A stretch of DNA of 64,000 nucleotides, from positions 26,267,001-26,331,000 of the forward strand of contig NC_091674.1 in the NCBI RefSeq assembly GCF_042453785.1, read 5' to 3'. The first letter of the stretch is position 1. Every line of letters begins with the position of its first letter. Shown here in pieces: positions 25,576-35,612 of the stretch. The notes below the pieces were generated by a model. That model saw nothing but the letters and a program-made list of their open reading frames with translations, did not search any database and was not told the origin of the DNA. The translations under genes were made by a program, and so were the position numbers. This DNA is from Malus domestica. Taxonomy: Eukaryota; Streptophyta; Magnoliopsida; Rosales; Rosaceae.

Positions 25576-25957
25576 ATATATTTATACAGGCAGATGAAAA
25601 CACTCTTCTTGAACGCATGCGTCGAGCTGCATAACTCATCCATCTCAATGCGCTAGTTCCACGGAAATCATGTAGAATTTTGATGAGGAAGTGCGCTTTC
25701 CTTATCGAATGAGGTGTTCCATCCGTCAAGAGAAAAAAATAGTATGCAGCTTTGTGCTTGACATCAGTCTGCTTAAGTTGTTTGACTGCATCACGAACTG
25801 CCACTACATTTTCAGCAACACTTTGCGTACGGAACAACCCGAGCGCAAAGTCCATAGCAATATCCTGCCAAATGTCATTGGGAACAGGCAAAGGCATGTA
25901 GAGGCAAGTGTTTTGAACTTGTCTTTTAGAAACTTGACAAGTATAAGATTTCCGCAC
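25574..25957 (-). pseudogene. Ty3/gypsy integrase-region remnant
   Basis: The minus strand encodes an open stretch with CQVSKRQVQNT followed by LPVPNDIWQDIAMDFALGL. This is the junction of the integrase zinc finger and the catalytic core seen in plant gypsy polyproteins. It then jumps directly to a segment like NVVAVRDAVKQLKQTDVKHK, which in intact elements lies well after the catalytic core. Most of the integrase core is therefore deleted. The strand is opposite to the element at 19842-25167, so this is a separate insertion. Confidence 0.65.
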
Positions 25958-28079
25958 AATTGCTCCAGCATTGAATCCGAAATATTTATAAGATATCTTT
26001 CAGAATTGTCTCGTTGTTGAATTCAGATAGTCCCACATCAAGATTTGTGCATCCGATAGCTGGAATCACTCGGTAACGTAAAAAGCACTTCTTCGTATAA
26101 GTTCATGTTTGTCCAATATTGTGCTTACCTTTTATCATGTAAGCAAATACTTTCCTCATGTCCCTTGAACACCCGATAAGTTTGTGTATGTTATCGGAAG
26201 GCATGTAATTGTGCATAAAGTTTGTTTAATATTTGTTTGTCTTCACATGTGTTGACACTTGATTTCCTCATGTAAACATTTGAGGTACGTTATGAAAGCA
26301 ATGAAAGAAACTATGTGCTACAACAGCTAGCTACAAAGCAATAGGTGAGTTTTTGGTAAATTACATATTGGATCTAATTTGTTGTAATTACACCAACACT
26401 GCTCTTATTGTTTTACCGGCGTGGTGATTTGACTAAGCAAGGGAAAGAGGTTGTTGCTAACTTGCTAGTTTGGAGATCTCAGATTTTACCGAGGACTAAG
26501 TTGCGCCACTATTTACTGTCCAAAAATGCTACTCTTCTTACCATTTTTTTAATATCACAATTTTTTTCATTTCGTTAATAGAGATTGGACCCATGTGATA
26601 TTCTTCAATTCTGCAAAGACAAACAAAACAAGGATATGAGCTTTAATCTTGGGCAATTTTTTTATCCATTTGATATTGCTCCTTGACTGAATTCCTTATA
26701 TATAAATGTAATCACATTAGGATCAACGCACTGTACAATAGAACAATAAAATAAAGGAAACTTTCATGAAAATGGCTTGAACTAAGTTTATTTTAATAAA
26801 AATGATGCTATAACTTCATTTAATGAAAAAGACTTAAATTTTAATGAAAAACTCTTAAATTTTAATAAAAATGACAAAAAAACTTAAATTTTAATAAAAA
26901 AAGACATAATTTTTATATTTAAAAAAAATTTGACCCGCAGACCCACACGCTCTCACACAAACTATTTATGAAACTTACTACACTGTTTATGAAACTTATT
27001 ACATTGTTTATGAAACTTTCTACACTATTTATGAAACTTAACGATATTACACTGTTTATAAAATTTAATAGTAGATGCTCATCCTAGATTTTCAAGTTCT
27101 TTTACCGTAATGTAATAAAAAAATTAAAAAAACTTGATAGATATCTACGTCCATGCCGTTAAAGTCATGCATGGCTAATAGCTCAATACCATTACTAGAA
27201 AAATGGGTGATGAGTCCAACGATGTTGTCAATGATGTTGCCCCACCCCTAACCCAACAATCCCAACCCACACTTAACCGACTCCCTCCCAACCATACCAC
27301 CCCATATGTGGTTCTGAATCGAAAGAAACCCACTTCAATTTGAAATTTTAATTTTAGAGGAATAAAATATGCTTGGATTATATCAAAGGGTTATGCAAGT
27401 GAATGATTGGTTGAGTGCTCTTTGCACGCACCTTTAGTTAGGTTTTTTTTTTGTTTTTTGTTTTTTTATCTTTCTCTTGTCCTTATCATTAAAAAAAATT
27501 ATAGGATGATTTTTGGTTAAAACTCAAAGTTTGAAACCTTTTTCATTAATTTTACTTAAAATAAACTGAATGAGAAAACTGACTTTTAAGTACTAGCTTG
27601 CTACAAAAAGTAATGTTGCCTTTTCAGATTAATCATCAGACATTCAAATTAAAAATTACGTAAAGGTTGTATCCTTTGGGAATTTGGAAAACTATACAAA
27701 TATTAAACCATGAATAGAATTCTAATCAAATCATTATAACTTTATATAATTCCAACCAAAAGTTGAAATAAAAATACTATAATGTCTTTTCTTATTTAAA
27801 ATAAGGTTTATTAATTGAAATATCCTATGAAACTGCCATTTAATCTCAGTTTACTCTTTGAAATTGGTTTTGTCTCATTTTCCCCTTGAATTGTAATTTT
27901 CAACTCTTTTGGTTTCACTTCACCCTATTCCGCTAAACAATTGTTATATTCAAGGGTATTTTAGACTTTCTACACATCTATTTACTTCTAACCTACCTAC
28001 TAAACCAATCTAAATTCTATTTTTGACAACCCTATTTCAAATCCCATGAATTAGGGTATTTTTAAAAAAATATATTATT
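25958..28079. other. AT-rich repeat-derived spacer
   Basis: No gene was recognised. A degenerate 21-bp tandem repeat (unit like TGTTTATGAAACTTACTACAC, about five copies) lies at 26962-27066. The sequence at 26800-26930 repeats ACTTAAATTTTAATAAAAA. The two parts 26750-26900 and 27470-27570 share complementary AT-rich motifs and may be arms of an old element. Confidence 0.45.
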
Positions 28080-28084
28080 CAATT

Positions 28085-28718
28085 TGTCACATCCCGGTCC
28101 GGGCCCCCACCACATCCCGGGCTTGACTCCATCGTACCACGATATTGTCCGCTTTGGGCCCCAACCACGCCCTCACGGTTTTGTTTCTGGGAACTCACAC
28201 GAGAACTTCTTAGTGGGTCACCCATCATGGGATTGCTCTCGCACGAACTCGCTTAACTTCGGAGTTTCGATGGAACTCGAAGCCAGTGAGCTCCCAAAAA
28301 GCCTCGTATTAGGTAGAGATGAGAATATATATAAGGCTTAGAGGATCCACTCCCCTGGGCGATGTGGGATGTTACAATCCACCTCCTTTAGGGGCCCAAT
28401 GTCCTCGTCGGCACCCTTCCGGCCAGGGATTAACTTTAATACCAACTTGTCACATCTCGGGCTTGACTCTAACGTAGCACGATATTGTCCGCTTTAGGCC
28501 CCGACCACGCCATCACGATTTTGTTTTTGGGAACTCACACAAGAACTTCCCAGTAGATCACCCATCATGGGATTGCTCTCGCATGAACTTGCTTAAGTTT
28601 GAAGTTTCGATGGAACCCGAAGCCAATGAGCTCCCAGAAGGCCTTGTGCTAGGTAAAGATGAGAATATACATATAAGGCTTAGAGGATCCACTTCCCTGG
28701 ACGATGTGGGATGTTACA
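28085..28718 (-). mobile_element. Cassandra-type TRIM retrotransposon with 5S-like LTRs
   Basis: Read on the minus strand, two LTRs (28718-28448 and 28376-28085) start TGTAACATCCCACATCG and end GTGACA. They are separated by only 71 bp that begin with a mutated initiator-Met primer site (TGGTATTAAAGT against TGGTATCAGAGC). Perfect CAATT duplications flank it (28080-28084 and 28719-28723). Each LTR contains a 5S rRNA-like block including AGTTAAGCGAGTTCGTGCGA and GATGGGTGACC in LTR A, the A-box and C-box positions of 5S genes. Cassandra is the known plant TRIM family with this property. It encodes no protein. LTR B lacks about 20 bp present in LTR A. Confidence 0.9.
28211..28310 (-). other. 5S rRNA-like block in Cassandra LTR A
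   Basis: The minus strand preserves GAAGTTAAGCG and GATGGGTGACCC with the spacing of the 5S rRNA internal promoter. It is a retrotransposon-borne 5S-like sequence, not a 5S gene array. A second, more decayed copy lies at 28551-28650 in LTR B. Confidence 0.75.
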
Positions 28719-28723
28719 CAATT

Positions 28724-29074
28724 AATAGAAAAATTCCGAGCAACAATTGAAATTTATGCAACTGATGTTAATGAAGCTCGGAATGGGGAGAAGAGATTCG
28801 TACCAAAAAGAGGTCGAGTCGTGGTCAGAGTTGGTCGGAAAACACTTGCAAAAATAGTGATCCTCGCTGGAAAACTGGGAAATGGCTTCCCGAGTTGTTT
28901 ATGCGTCCAACACGTGATTATCACTTTAAAAACTATTCTAATCTAACATTAAAATACGATCTAAAGGGTTCTAGGGACTTACCTGGAGATGGCGAAAACT
29001 CCTTGAGGGTTCATCAGGAAGAGGATGAACAGTGGCCTCTGTCATTGTCAGAGTCCCAAGGCCTTGGCTTGGGT
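28724..29074. other. Repeat-like spacer, left half of a segment split by a solo LTR
   Basis: Moderately GC-rich sequence with short ORFs that I do not recognise. It continues at 29846 after the solo LTR: the TGGGT target repeat marks the interruption. No function can be assigned. Confidence 0.35.
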
Positions 29075-29845
29075 TGTTGGAGTTTTTGAGCTCCTTTAGT
29101 CCCACATCAGGAAACTCAAGGGAACTTGAGGTTCTTATATTAAGTTAGTCACCTTTATTAGTGATTAGGTGTTGGACCATTTAGAATGAGGATTGAGGTT
29201 TGAGCCACTAATTGTGTGGATTAAGCTTGATGATTATACCATAATATTAATATAAATTAATATTAATTAATCAAGACAAGGGCCCTAAACCATGGGCCTT
29301 GGGGCCTAAGAATTAAAATTAATCAGATCATTAATTTTAAATTCGAATTAAGTTTTTAATGAAAATTAATTCAAAATGTTTTGATTAATAGACACAACTC
29401 TTTGGAAAGAGTTGTGTAGCTTCAAATACATCCAAAAGGTATTTGAAGAGGTATGAAATAGCCTATATAACTAGAGTCTCAGTTCCATCATAGATCATCT
29501 TTTCTTCCTCCTTCACCTCCTTACAAACTTTCTAGAGAGTAAACACACAAAGCAAATTCGCTAGAATTCTATAATCCAGTGTGGGTTGTAGAATTAGGTA
29601 GTTGTTTCCTGGTCGAGCAGACCTTGTAGAACTACAAGCACAAGAGTGGGACGGAAATACTGTTTGAAGGACATAGCTTTTGCGCTAGCCTCTACCTGTG
29701 TTTAATCAAGTTAGTACCATTTTAATTCTTATATTAATTTTTGCGTTTCATTATGTATAGCAAGTATTTGTGGTTAATAAAGTATTAGACTTTCAAGTTA
29801 TGTTATTTCTGTTATTTTTATTTATTTCTGAATTGTTCTCCAACA
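29075..29845. mobile_element. Solo LTR (771 bp) with perfect TGGGT duplication
   Basis: The segment starts TGTTGGAG and ends CTCCAACA, an 8-bp inverted terminus of LTR type. Identical TGGGT pentamers lie directly outside (29070-29074 and 29846-29850). There is no primer site, interior or second LTR nearby. The simplest reading is an LTR retrotransposon reduced to one LTR by recombination. Family is unknown. Confidence 0.8.
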
Positions 29846-30198
29846 TGGGTTTGAGATGACGAGATTCAAATGGTGGTGGTGGTCTGGTGGGGTGGCTCGC
29901 CAACATAAGTAGTGGTGTTGGAAGTCTTGTCGTTGTTGTGTGTGAGTTCAGAGAGAGTTGCAGAGAGATGAAAATGAGAGAAAAGGAGAGAGAAAGTGAA
30001 GGGAGAGATAGATAGTGACAGGGAGAGAGGTCTGAGGACAAGGAACATGTGGGCCCTAGTGGCCACAAAACAAGGTCCAATGAAACATAAAAATATCTCT
30101 TAAAGGTAAAATTACCAAAACACCCTCAAAGTTTCGAATTCTGTAAAATCCTCGATCTAGCTCCAAATTCAATTCCGCTTGTACCCACACGTTCGTAG
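29846..30198. other. Right half of the segment split by the solo LTR
   Basis: Purine-rich sequence (GAGAGAG stretches at 29950-30040) with no supported gene, ending at the hAT element's target duplication (30191-30198). Confidence 0.35.
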
Positions 30199-32671
30199 TA
30201 GGGATGGCAATTTAACTCGTCAAATCCAATCTCCACAAGTAACCGATCCGAACAGTTCGGGTTAACGGATCAAATTTCGGGTATTTTACGGTTATGAATA
30301 ACCATCGGGTAAATGATTCGGTTTCGGATTCGGTTATGGTTATTAGGGTATCTACTCCAAACCCATACTAGAAACTGCCCCGTTTGCATTCTTTAATGAA
30401 ATAAATATAAATATATTTTTTTTTTCTCCAGCAACTTTATCAATTGATTCTAGGAAACTTCAAAGGTCACCAACAACTTTATGAAAAAAAAAATCAATCC
30501 TTTCAATCAATGATGGAATGTGGGAGAGCTCAAAGGCCAGGATATATGGTTCAATAATTCAAATTTCAAAGAAACCCTATTCATTTTTTTCTTACAAATT
30601 GACAGCAGCAGCCATTTGCTTCCTTGCGTTGGCTAAAACAAAACTCCAAGTCTCTGAATCCATCAGTAGGTATGCTTTCTTCAAACTCTTCTTCTTTGGA
30701 GAATCCATCAATAGACAATAAGTGAGCTTTCTCCAAACTCTTTTGTGTGATCAAAATGCATTTGGTTCTTTGTATTCAACAAGTAGCGCATGACCGAATA
30801 TTTGGAGGAAAGGAAATATTTTTCTTGCATTAAATTACCTTAGGTGAATATGATTACATTAGTTTGAGCAAATTCTGCTAATTAGATAATTTTATTGTGT
30901 TATTACTTACTGTTTGAGTAGATTCTGTTGTGCATTGAATTTTACAAACTAATTTAAGCTGTTGTTTTATAAACAACTTCTTCAGATGATAAAGAACATA
31001 TTGGTTGCTGCTCAAACTTTGAGGATATGTATGTGGATAAGGAACATCATGAAGATGGTCGTAAGGGAGGAACATTATAAAGCATTGCTTCTTGTTTTGT
31101 GGACGCGAGGAATATTAGATGTTAATATGTTATAGTTGAATATCAGAGTGCGCAACGAACAATACTACAAAATAATAGGAATATTATTAAACTAATGAAA
31201 ATGCCGGAATGGCTACAAAATCCTAGAAGGCTACATTGTAACTAACTTACTTCACAAACTAAATTACAAACAATATTTATAGAGAATTAAACCTAAGAAA
31301 CCCTAACTCAGATGGGCTAGGCCCAAATCCTAAACTAACATGGAAAACTCAAATACTAAAATAAACCTAAATACTAATATCTAACACCCCCGTCAAACTC
31401 ATGGCGGAACATAGACATGAGTTTGCCAAAGTAGATGTGGATGCAAGACTCCAAATTCCAGTGCTAATGCCAATGCCAATGCAGATGCGGATGCCGATGT
31501 CAATGCCGATGTCAATACAAATACCAATACCAACTTCCAAACAAACAATAAAAAAATCCAACCAAACATACCATATTTCTTTTTTACCTTTTTTTTCCTT
31601 ATTCTTTTTTCCTTCAAACAGCATGTCTTTTTTTTTTTTTTTTTTGGTATCCTTCTTCCTGTATTCTTCTTCCATCCTCTGTTGTACAAACAAACATCAG
31701 CTTTCAAGGGTGCAGCAGCTGGTTCGTGCAGATGGTGGTGGTGTTGTACTGGTGCAGGAGTGGTCCAGGCAGGCCTAGATGCGGTGATGCAACGATGGGG
31801 CTGGAGGGATTCAAATATGCAGGGAAGCAGCGGATTCAACTGGTGGTGGAGTGGACAAATAAATTGCAGCAGTGGGTGCATGCAGATGCGGATGGTGGTT
31901 CAACTGTCCATATGCAGAAACGTTGTGGGATGCGAGTCAGGTGCAAGTTCATAAGCCTTAGTCTAGGACAAGAACGAACGACGACAAAGGCAAACGAATT
32001 GATACCAACGAGAATGGATTGAACCCTAAGGATCAAACTTGCTCTGATACCAAGTTGAATATCAGAGTGCGTAACGAACAATACTACAAAATAATATGAA
32101 TATTATTAAATTAATGAGAATGCCGGAACGGCTACAAAACCTTAGAAGGCTACATTGTGACTAACTTACTTCACAAACTAAATTACAAGCAATATTTATA
32201 GAGAATTAAACCTACGAAATCCTAACTCAGATGGGCTAGACCCAAATCCTAAACTAACAAGGAAAACCCAAATACTAAAATAAACCTAAATACTAATATT
32301 TTCCAACAGTTATGTGGGCAATGCATTAGCTGGAGCATTTTGGTTTTTTTTTTTCCTAATGAATTTCCTTTTTTTCTCTGAAGTACTTTGGATTATGATG
32401 AACTTTTCTAGAATAGCTAAGTAATGTTGTTTAAGAATCACTATTTTATTAGTTGAATTTTAGAAAGTGTTACAAACATTTGCTTAATTTTTCACAAGAA
32501 AGAAATATCATAATGGAGAAAACCGTTACCCGATGGGGAATCCGAACCCAATGGGTTCGGTTACGGGAAATCCCTATTCGGGGATTTTATGATTTCGGGT
32601 TCGGGGAAATTAAACGGGTTCGGTTATGGGGATGGCACATCCGAACCTAATCCGCCTCGTTGCCAACCCTA
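30199..32671. mobile_element. Non-autonomous hAT element
   Basis: The ends TAGGGATGGCAA and TTGCCAACCCTA are imperfect hAT-type inverted termini. They are flanked by 8-bp repeats GTTCGTAG (30191-30198) and GTTCTTAG (32672-32679), the duplication size of hAT transposons, with one mismatch. Subterminal regions are dense in CGGGT/ACCCG and GGTTCGG motifs (30230-30350 and 32520-32650), where hAT transposases usually bind. No transposase ORF remains. Positions 31134-32308 are a later TRIM insertion, so the hAT element itself is about 1.3 kb. Confidence 0.75.
31134..32308 (-). mobile_element. TRIM-like LTR element nested in the hAT element
   Basis: Direct LTRs lie at 31134-31386 and 32053-32308. 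Read on the minus strand they start TGTTGGAAAATATT (5' LTR) or TGTTAGATATT (3' LTR) and end GATATTCAACT. The 5' LTR is followed at once by a perfect initiator-Met primer site TGGTATCAGAGC (32052-32041), and a GACGGGGG polypurine tract precedes the 3' LTR. The target duplication GTTAT is perfect (31129-31133 and 32309-32313). The 666-bp interior has GA/CA hexamer repeats (about 31460-31545) and a T-run, and no credible protein. Size and signals fit a TRIM or a deleted Copia-type element. Confidence 0.85.
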
Positions 32672-32679
32672 GTTCTTAG

Positions 32680-33084
32680 TTCCCAGACCCTGCGTAAAGC
32701 GGGAGCCTTGTGCACTGGGTACGACCTTTTACACTAATACAATGGTTTATACGTCTCCCGATATGAGGGTCAACGAAAGTCTATGATTTCTCCTCAAAAG
32801 GCATTTTGATAAAATCACTCATTTAAAATTATAAAAATCGTAAAATCAGGAAGGAGCTGTTACATTAACTGTAATGAGTCATAAACCCAAACTTTGGGAT
32901 CCAAACTGGGCTTGAGAGGTCCCTTTTGTCCCGACAGATCTATCGGCCCATCCACATTGTTTCATCGCACCGCACCAAGTAAAAGAAATGGTTTCGACAA
33001 AACAAAAAAAAAAGTAAAAGAAATGGCCCAAACTATTTGAAAAACGAGGCCCGTTAATACAACAAGCACAAAAGAACGCAGGCC
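32680..33084. other. Spacer between hAT element and APC8 pseudogene
   Basis: No gene is seen. The sequence looks repeat-derived (ACCCTGCGTAAAGCGGGAGC near 32687) but its family was not identified. Confidence 0.35.
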
Positions 33085-33545
33085 CTAAAAATACATGTCC
33101 ATGTCTTCCACTCGATGAGGGTCATTCGCGAAAAGTTCTTCAAAAATTGCTTCAACTTGTTCAAATTCCCTGAGATTGTATCGTGCCTTTGAAATTTGAG
33201 CCTGAATGTAATTACTGAAAACAAAAGCGCCCTTAAGATATATTTTCTTTAAGGATTCACCGTGCTTCCTCGGTTCTTGATAAGCACCGGCGAGAAAGAA
33301 GTCCTCCATCCAACGGTTATTGAGCTTCAGGCTGTTCAAGACGTCAGCTGTAGTGCACAGCGACTGCAGCTCCGACGAGGCATTCCACAAGAACCGTAAG
33401 AGCAAGACTCTTGGTGTCTTTGTCTTTGAAGTAGAGTCCAAAAGGATCAATAATTCCCTCTCGAGAGAAACCAGTTCACCATTCACAAGATCGCTCTTTC
33501 CTAGGGCCCCTCAACCTCTATCATTTCTCCCTCTTGTAAGATTGT
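33085..33545 (-). pseudogene. APC8/CDC23 (anaphase-promoting complex subunit 8) pseudogene fragment
   Basis: The minus strand encodes stretches typical of plant APC8: GELVSLEREL, SSELQSLCTTADVLNSLKLN, then FEQVEAIFEELFANDPHRVE. APC8 is a TPR scaffold subunit of the APC/C ubiquitin ligase. The copy is broken. A one-base loss near 33501 shifts the frame between an EMIEVEGP-like part (33510-33540) and LGKSDLVNGEL. The frame-based alignment then skips a block between the EREL and SSELQSL parts, and the homology stops after DMDMY. No introns interrupt it, so it may be a decayed retrocopy or a single-exon fragment. Function is not expected. Confidence 0.75.
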
Positions 33546-34265
33546 TTCGTGAGTGAGTTTACCGCATCATTTTATTTGTCTTATATTAAATAAGAAATAG
33601 AATTATACATGTATTAAGAAATAAATATTATTATTATTATTATTATTTATATTTTAGTGGGAGTAGAACTCGTGAATAGTGGTTTTTAAATCACTCACAT
33701 CGTGGATGACAGTTTCCTTAATAGGATGAAAATGTCAACTGTTGTAGATATATATGTTTTGGTCTCTCCTCTCACAATCTATCGTTCATACTGAGAAGTT
33801 CGTCCTATTGAGAACTGAACACAAGATTGCAGAGAGAAGAAGATTGACTCTAACTCGAAATGATGAATTCTTCAAGTAAGTTTTACTGATTGTTTTCATA
33901 AAACAATTATATATACGGCTATGGTATTAATTGTAGTTACTTGTATTTAATTGGTTTAGATCCTTTAATGGAAAACATTCACACATCTTTCCGCTTTTCT
34001 CCAGCCTTCATCAAGCGGTGGTTAGGTTTTGTACCATTCACAATGGTAGTGTAAGAGGTTAGGGTTTGTGGTGTTAGGTGGTAGTTGTAGTTATTTTCTT
34101 TTTCAAGGGTAAATAATGTTAATTATTTTTTCTTTCCAAATTTATGCATTATTCTGTTGAACTAAGACATGCACTTGCTTATTGTGCTGACAATTTCATC
34201 AACGAACTTATTTCATCGCTTAAGATCTGATGCACCATTTATTTAAGCATTTATACACCAAAATT
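33546..34265. other. AT-rich spacer with (ATT)n
   Basis: Trinucleotide repeat (ATT/TTA) at 33626-33648. The rest is unassigned. It ends where the inverted LTR sequence begins. Confidence 0.4.
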
Positions 34266-35357
34266 TGATGTGAAAATTATGTTGACACACAAATTAAACC
34301 TTCTTGTTGACAATTGTAGTATGGATAAGTAGGGATCGTTCTTAAACCGGGGATTAGGAGGGATTGCTAAAACACTCTTAACTGACTCAAATATGTAAAA
34401 CAAGGTTTAAAACACTCAACTAGACTCAAAGAATGCAAAACTAAACTCTAAAACACTAAAACAAATCAAAAGACTCAAAACAGCACCAAAAACACTCAAA
34501 ACTGCCTTAAAACACTTTCTGGGCAGTTTTGGGACTCTAATGCAAACTTGAACGAATTTTGGTTTCCTAATGACCTAAAACACTTAAAAACATAATATAA
34601 GACAAGTTCTAACTAATATGACTCAAAGAAATAAAGTGGGGTTGATTTTGGACGAATTTAAATTAAATGGCAGATTGTAAAGAAAACAAATTGTAAGACA
34701 AAATTGTGATGAATCAATGGATGGTGGAATAGCTAAGGGGTTCTTCTCCACACATGAAATATATGCAACGTAAATCAATTTCCAGTTATCAATTCAATAA
34801 GTTATGAACCTCGACACTCCAAGTTAATTAGGTCCGCTTAAATTAACCTTCAGATTTCCCTAGAATCATTGAATTGGATGAATATGCATCGCAAACAAAT
34901 TATTCCTAACAAGTTCTCTATATGAACAGCATGATAAAGATACAAGTTAGAATCATTACGTTCTTTGGAAATCATAAGCATCGACAAGGCATTCGTAACT
35001 ATGAAAAGCATGATACTCTTGCCAGGAATCTACTTAACACGATCGTGACTAGCGATCTTCACTACTTGCGAATATAAATTCATAACGATTAGGTGAAACA
35101 AACTTATATCCTAGCACCATATTCAAGCATGCAAATTAAGCGTGCACTCTCAATCAACATACAAGAATAAGTTCTAAATCAAACGGTTAAGCCAATTGTA
35201 TTCACGACTTATGCAACGATAACTGAAAGGAATCAACTTATTTCACATATATAATCATGGTTTTGAATCCCCCCCTAGCCAAGGGGGGTTTTAGTTCCTC
35301 ATACTCGCAAAGCAAAGATACATAAAATTAGAAATTAAAATCCAAAGAAAGAAAACA
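34266..35357 (-). repeat. Inverted, diverged copy of the distal 3' LTR
   Basis: Reverse complement of about 39930-41027. Matching landmarks are CCAAGGGGGGTTTTAGTTCC (35279-35298) against the GGCTAGGGGGGATT region near 40015-40030, and GGGATTAGGAGGGATTGCTA (34360-34380) against TAGCAATCCCTCCTAATCCC (40926-40945). I judge the similarity at about 80-90 percent by eye, clearly lower than for the short direct part at 35358-35436. Confidence 0.8.
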
Positions 35358-35436
35358 CCTAGAACGCTCCCTACTTACATACTTACTACAATTGATAAAA
35401 AGAGGGTTAATTTGAGTGCTAGTTAATATCATATCA
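35358..35436 (+). repeat. Directly oriented terminal 79 bp of the 5' LTR
   Basis: It matches 40949-41027 with a single clear mismatch (CGCTCC against CGATCC). It sits five bases before the primer-binding site, as a true 5' LTR end should. Confidence 0.8.
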
Positions 35437-35612
35437 AATTTTGGCGCCGTTGCCGGGGATTAGCAATTTTGCTAATCCCTCGTTGTTTCTTTTTATTTTT
35501 ATTTTCGTTTGTTTTCTATCTTAGTTACTGATTTTGTTTTGCTTTGTTTTATTTACTTTTGATATTTGATATAGTTTTGTTTCTTTGATTTTAGGTACTA
35601 GAGAAGTAGGAC

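Noticed and set aside
28211..28650. Possible 5S rRNA genes
   Set aside because: The 5S-like blocks lie in LTRs with target duplications and primer site, are diverged, and occur only twice. They belong to the Cassandra element.
31367..31881. Overlapping ORFs on both strands (102-160 codons) in the TRIM interior
   Set aside because: They arise from hexamer repeats (ATGCCA-type) and a poly-T run; composition is low-complexity and no domain is visible.
32041..32052. Possible tRNA-Met gene fragment
   Set aside because: The match is only the 12-base primer-binding site adjoining the TRIM LTR; no cloverleaf surrounds it.
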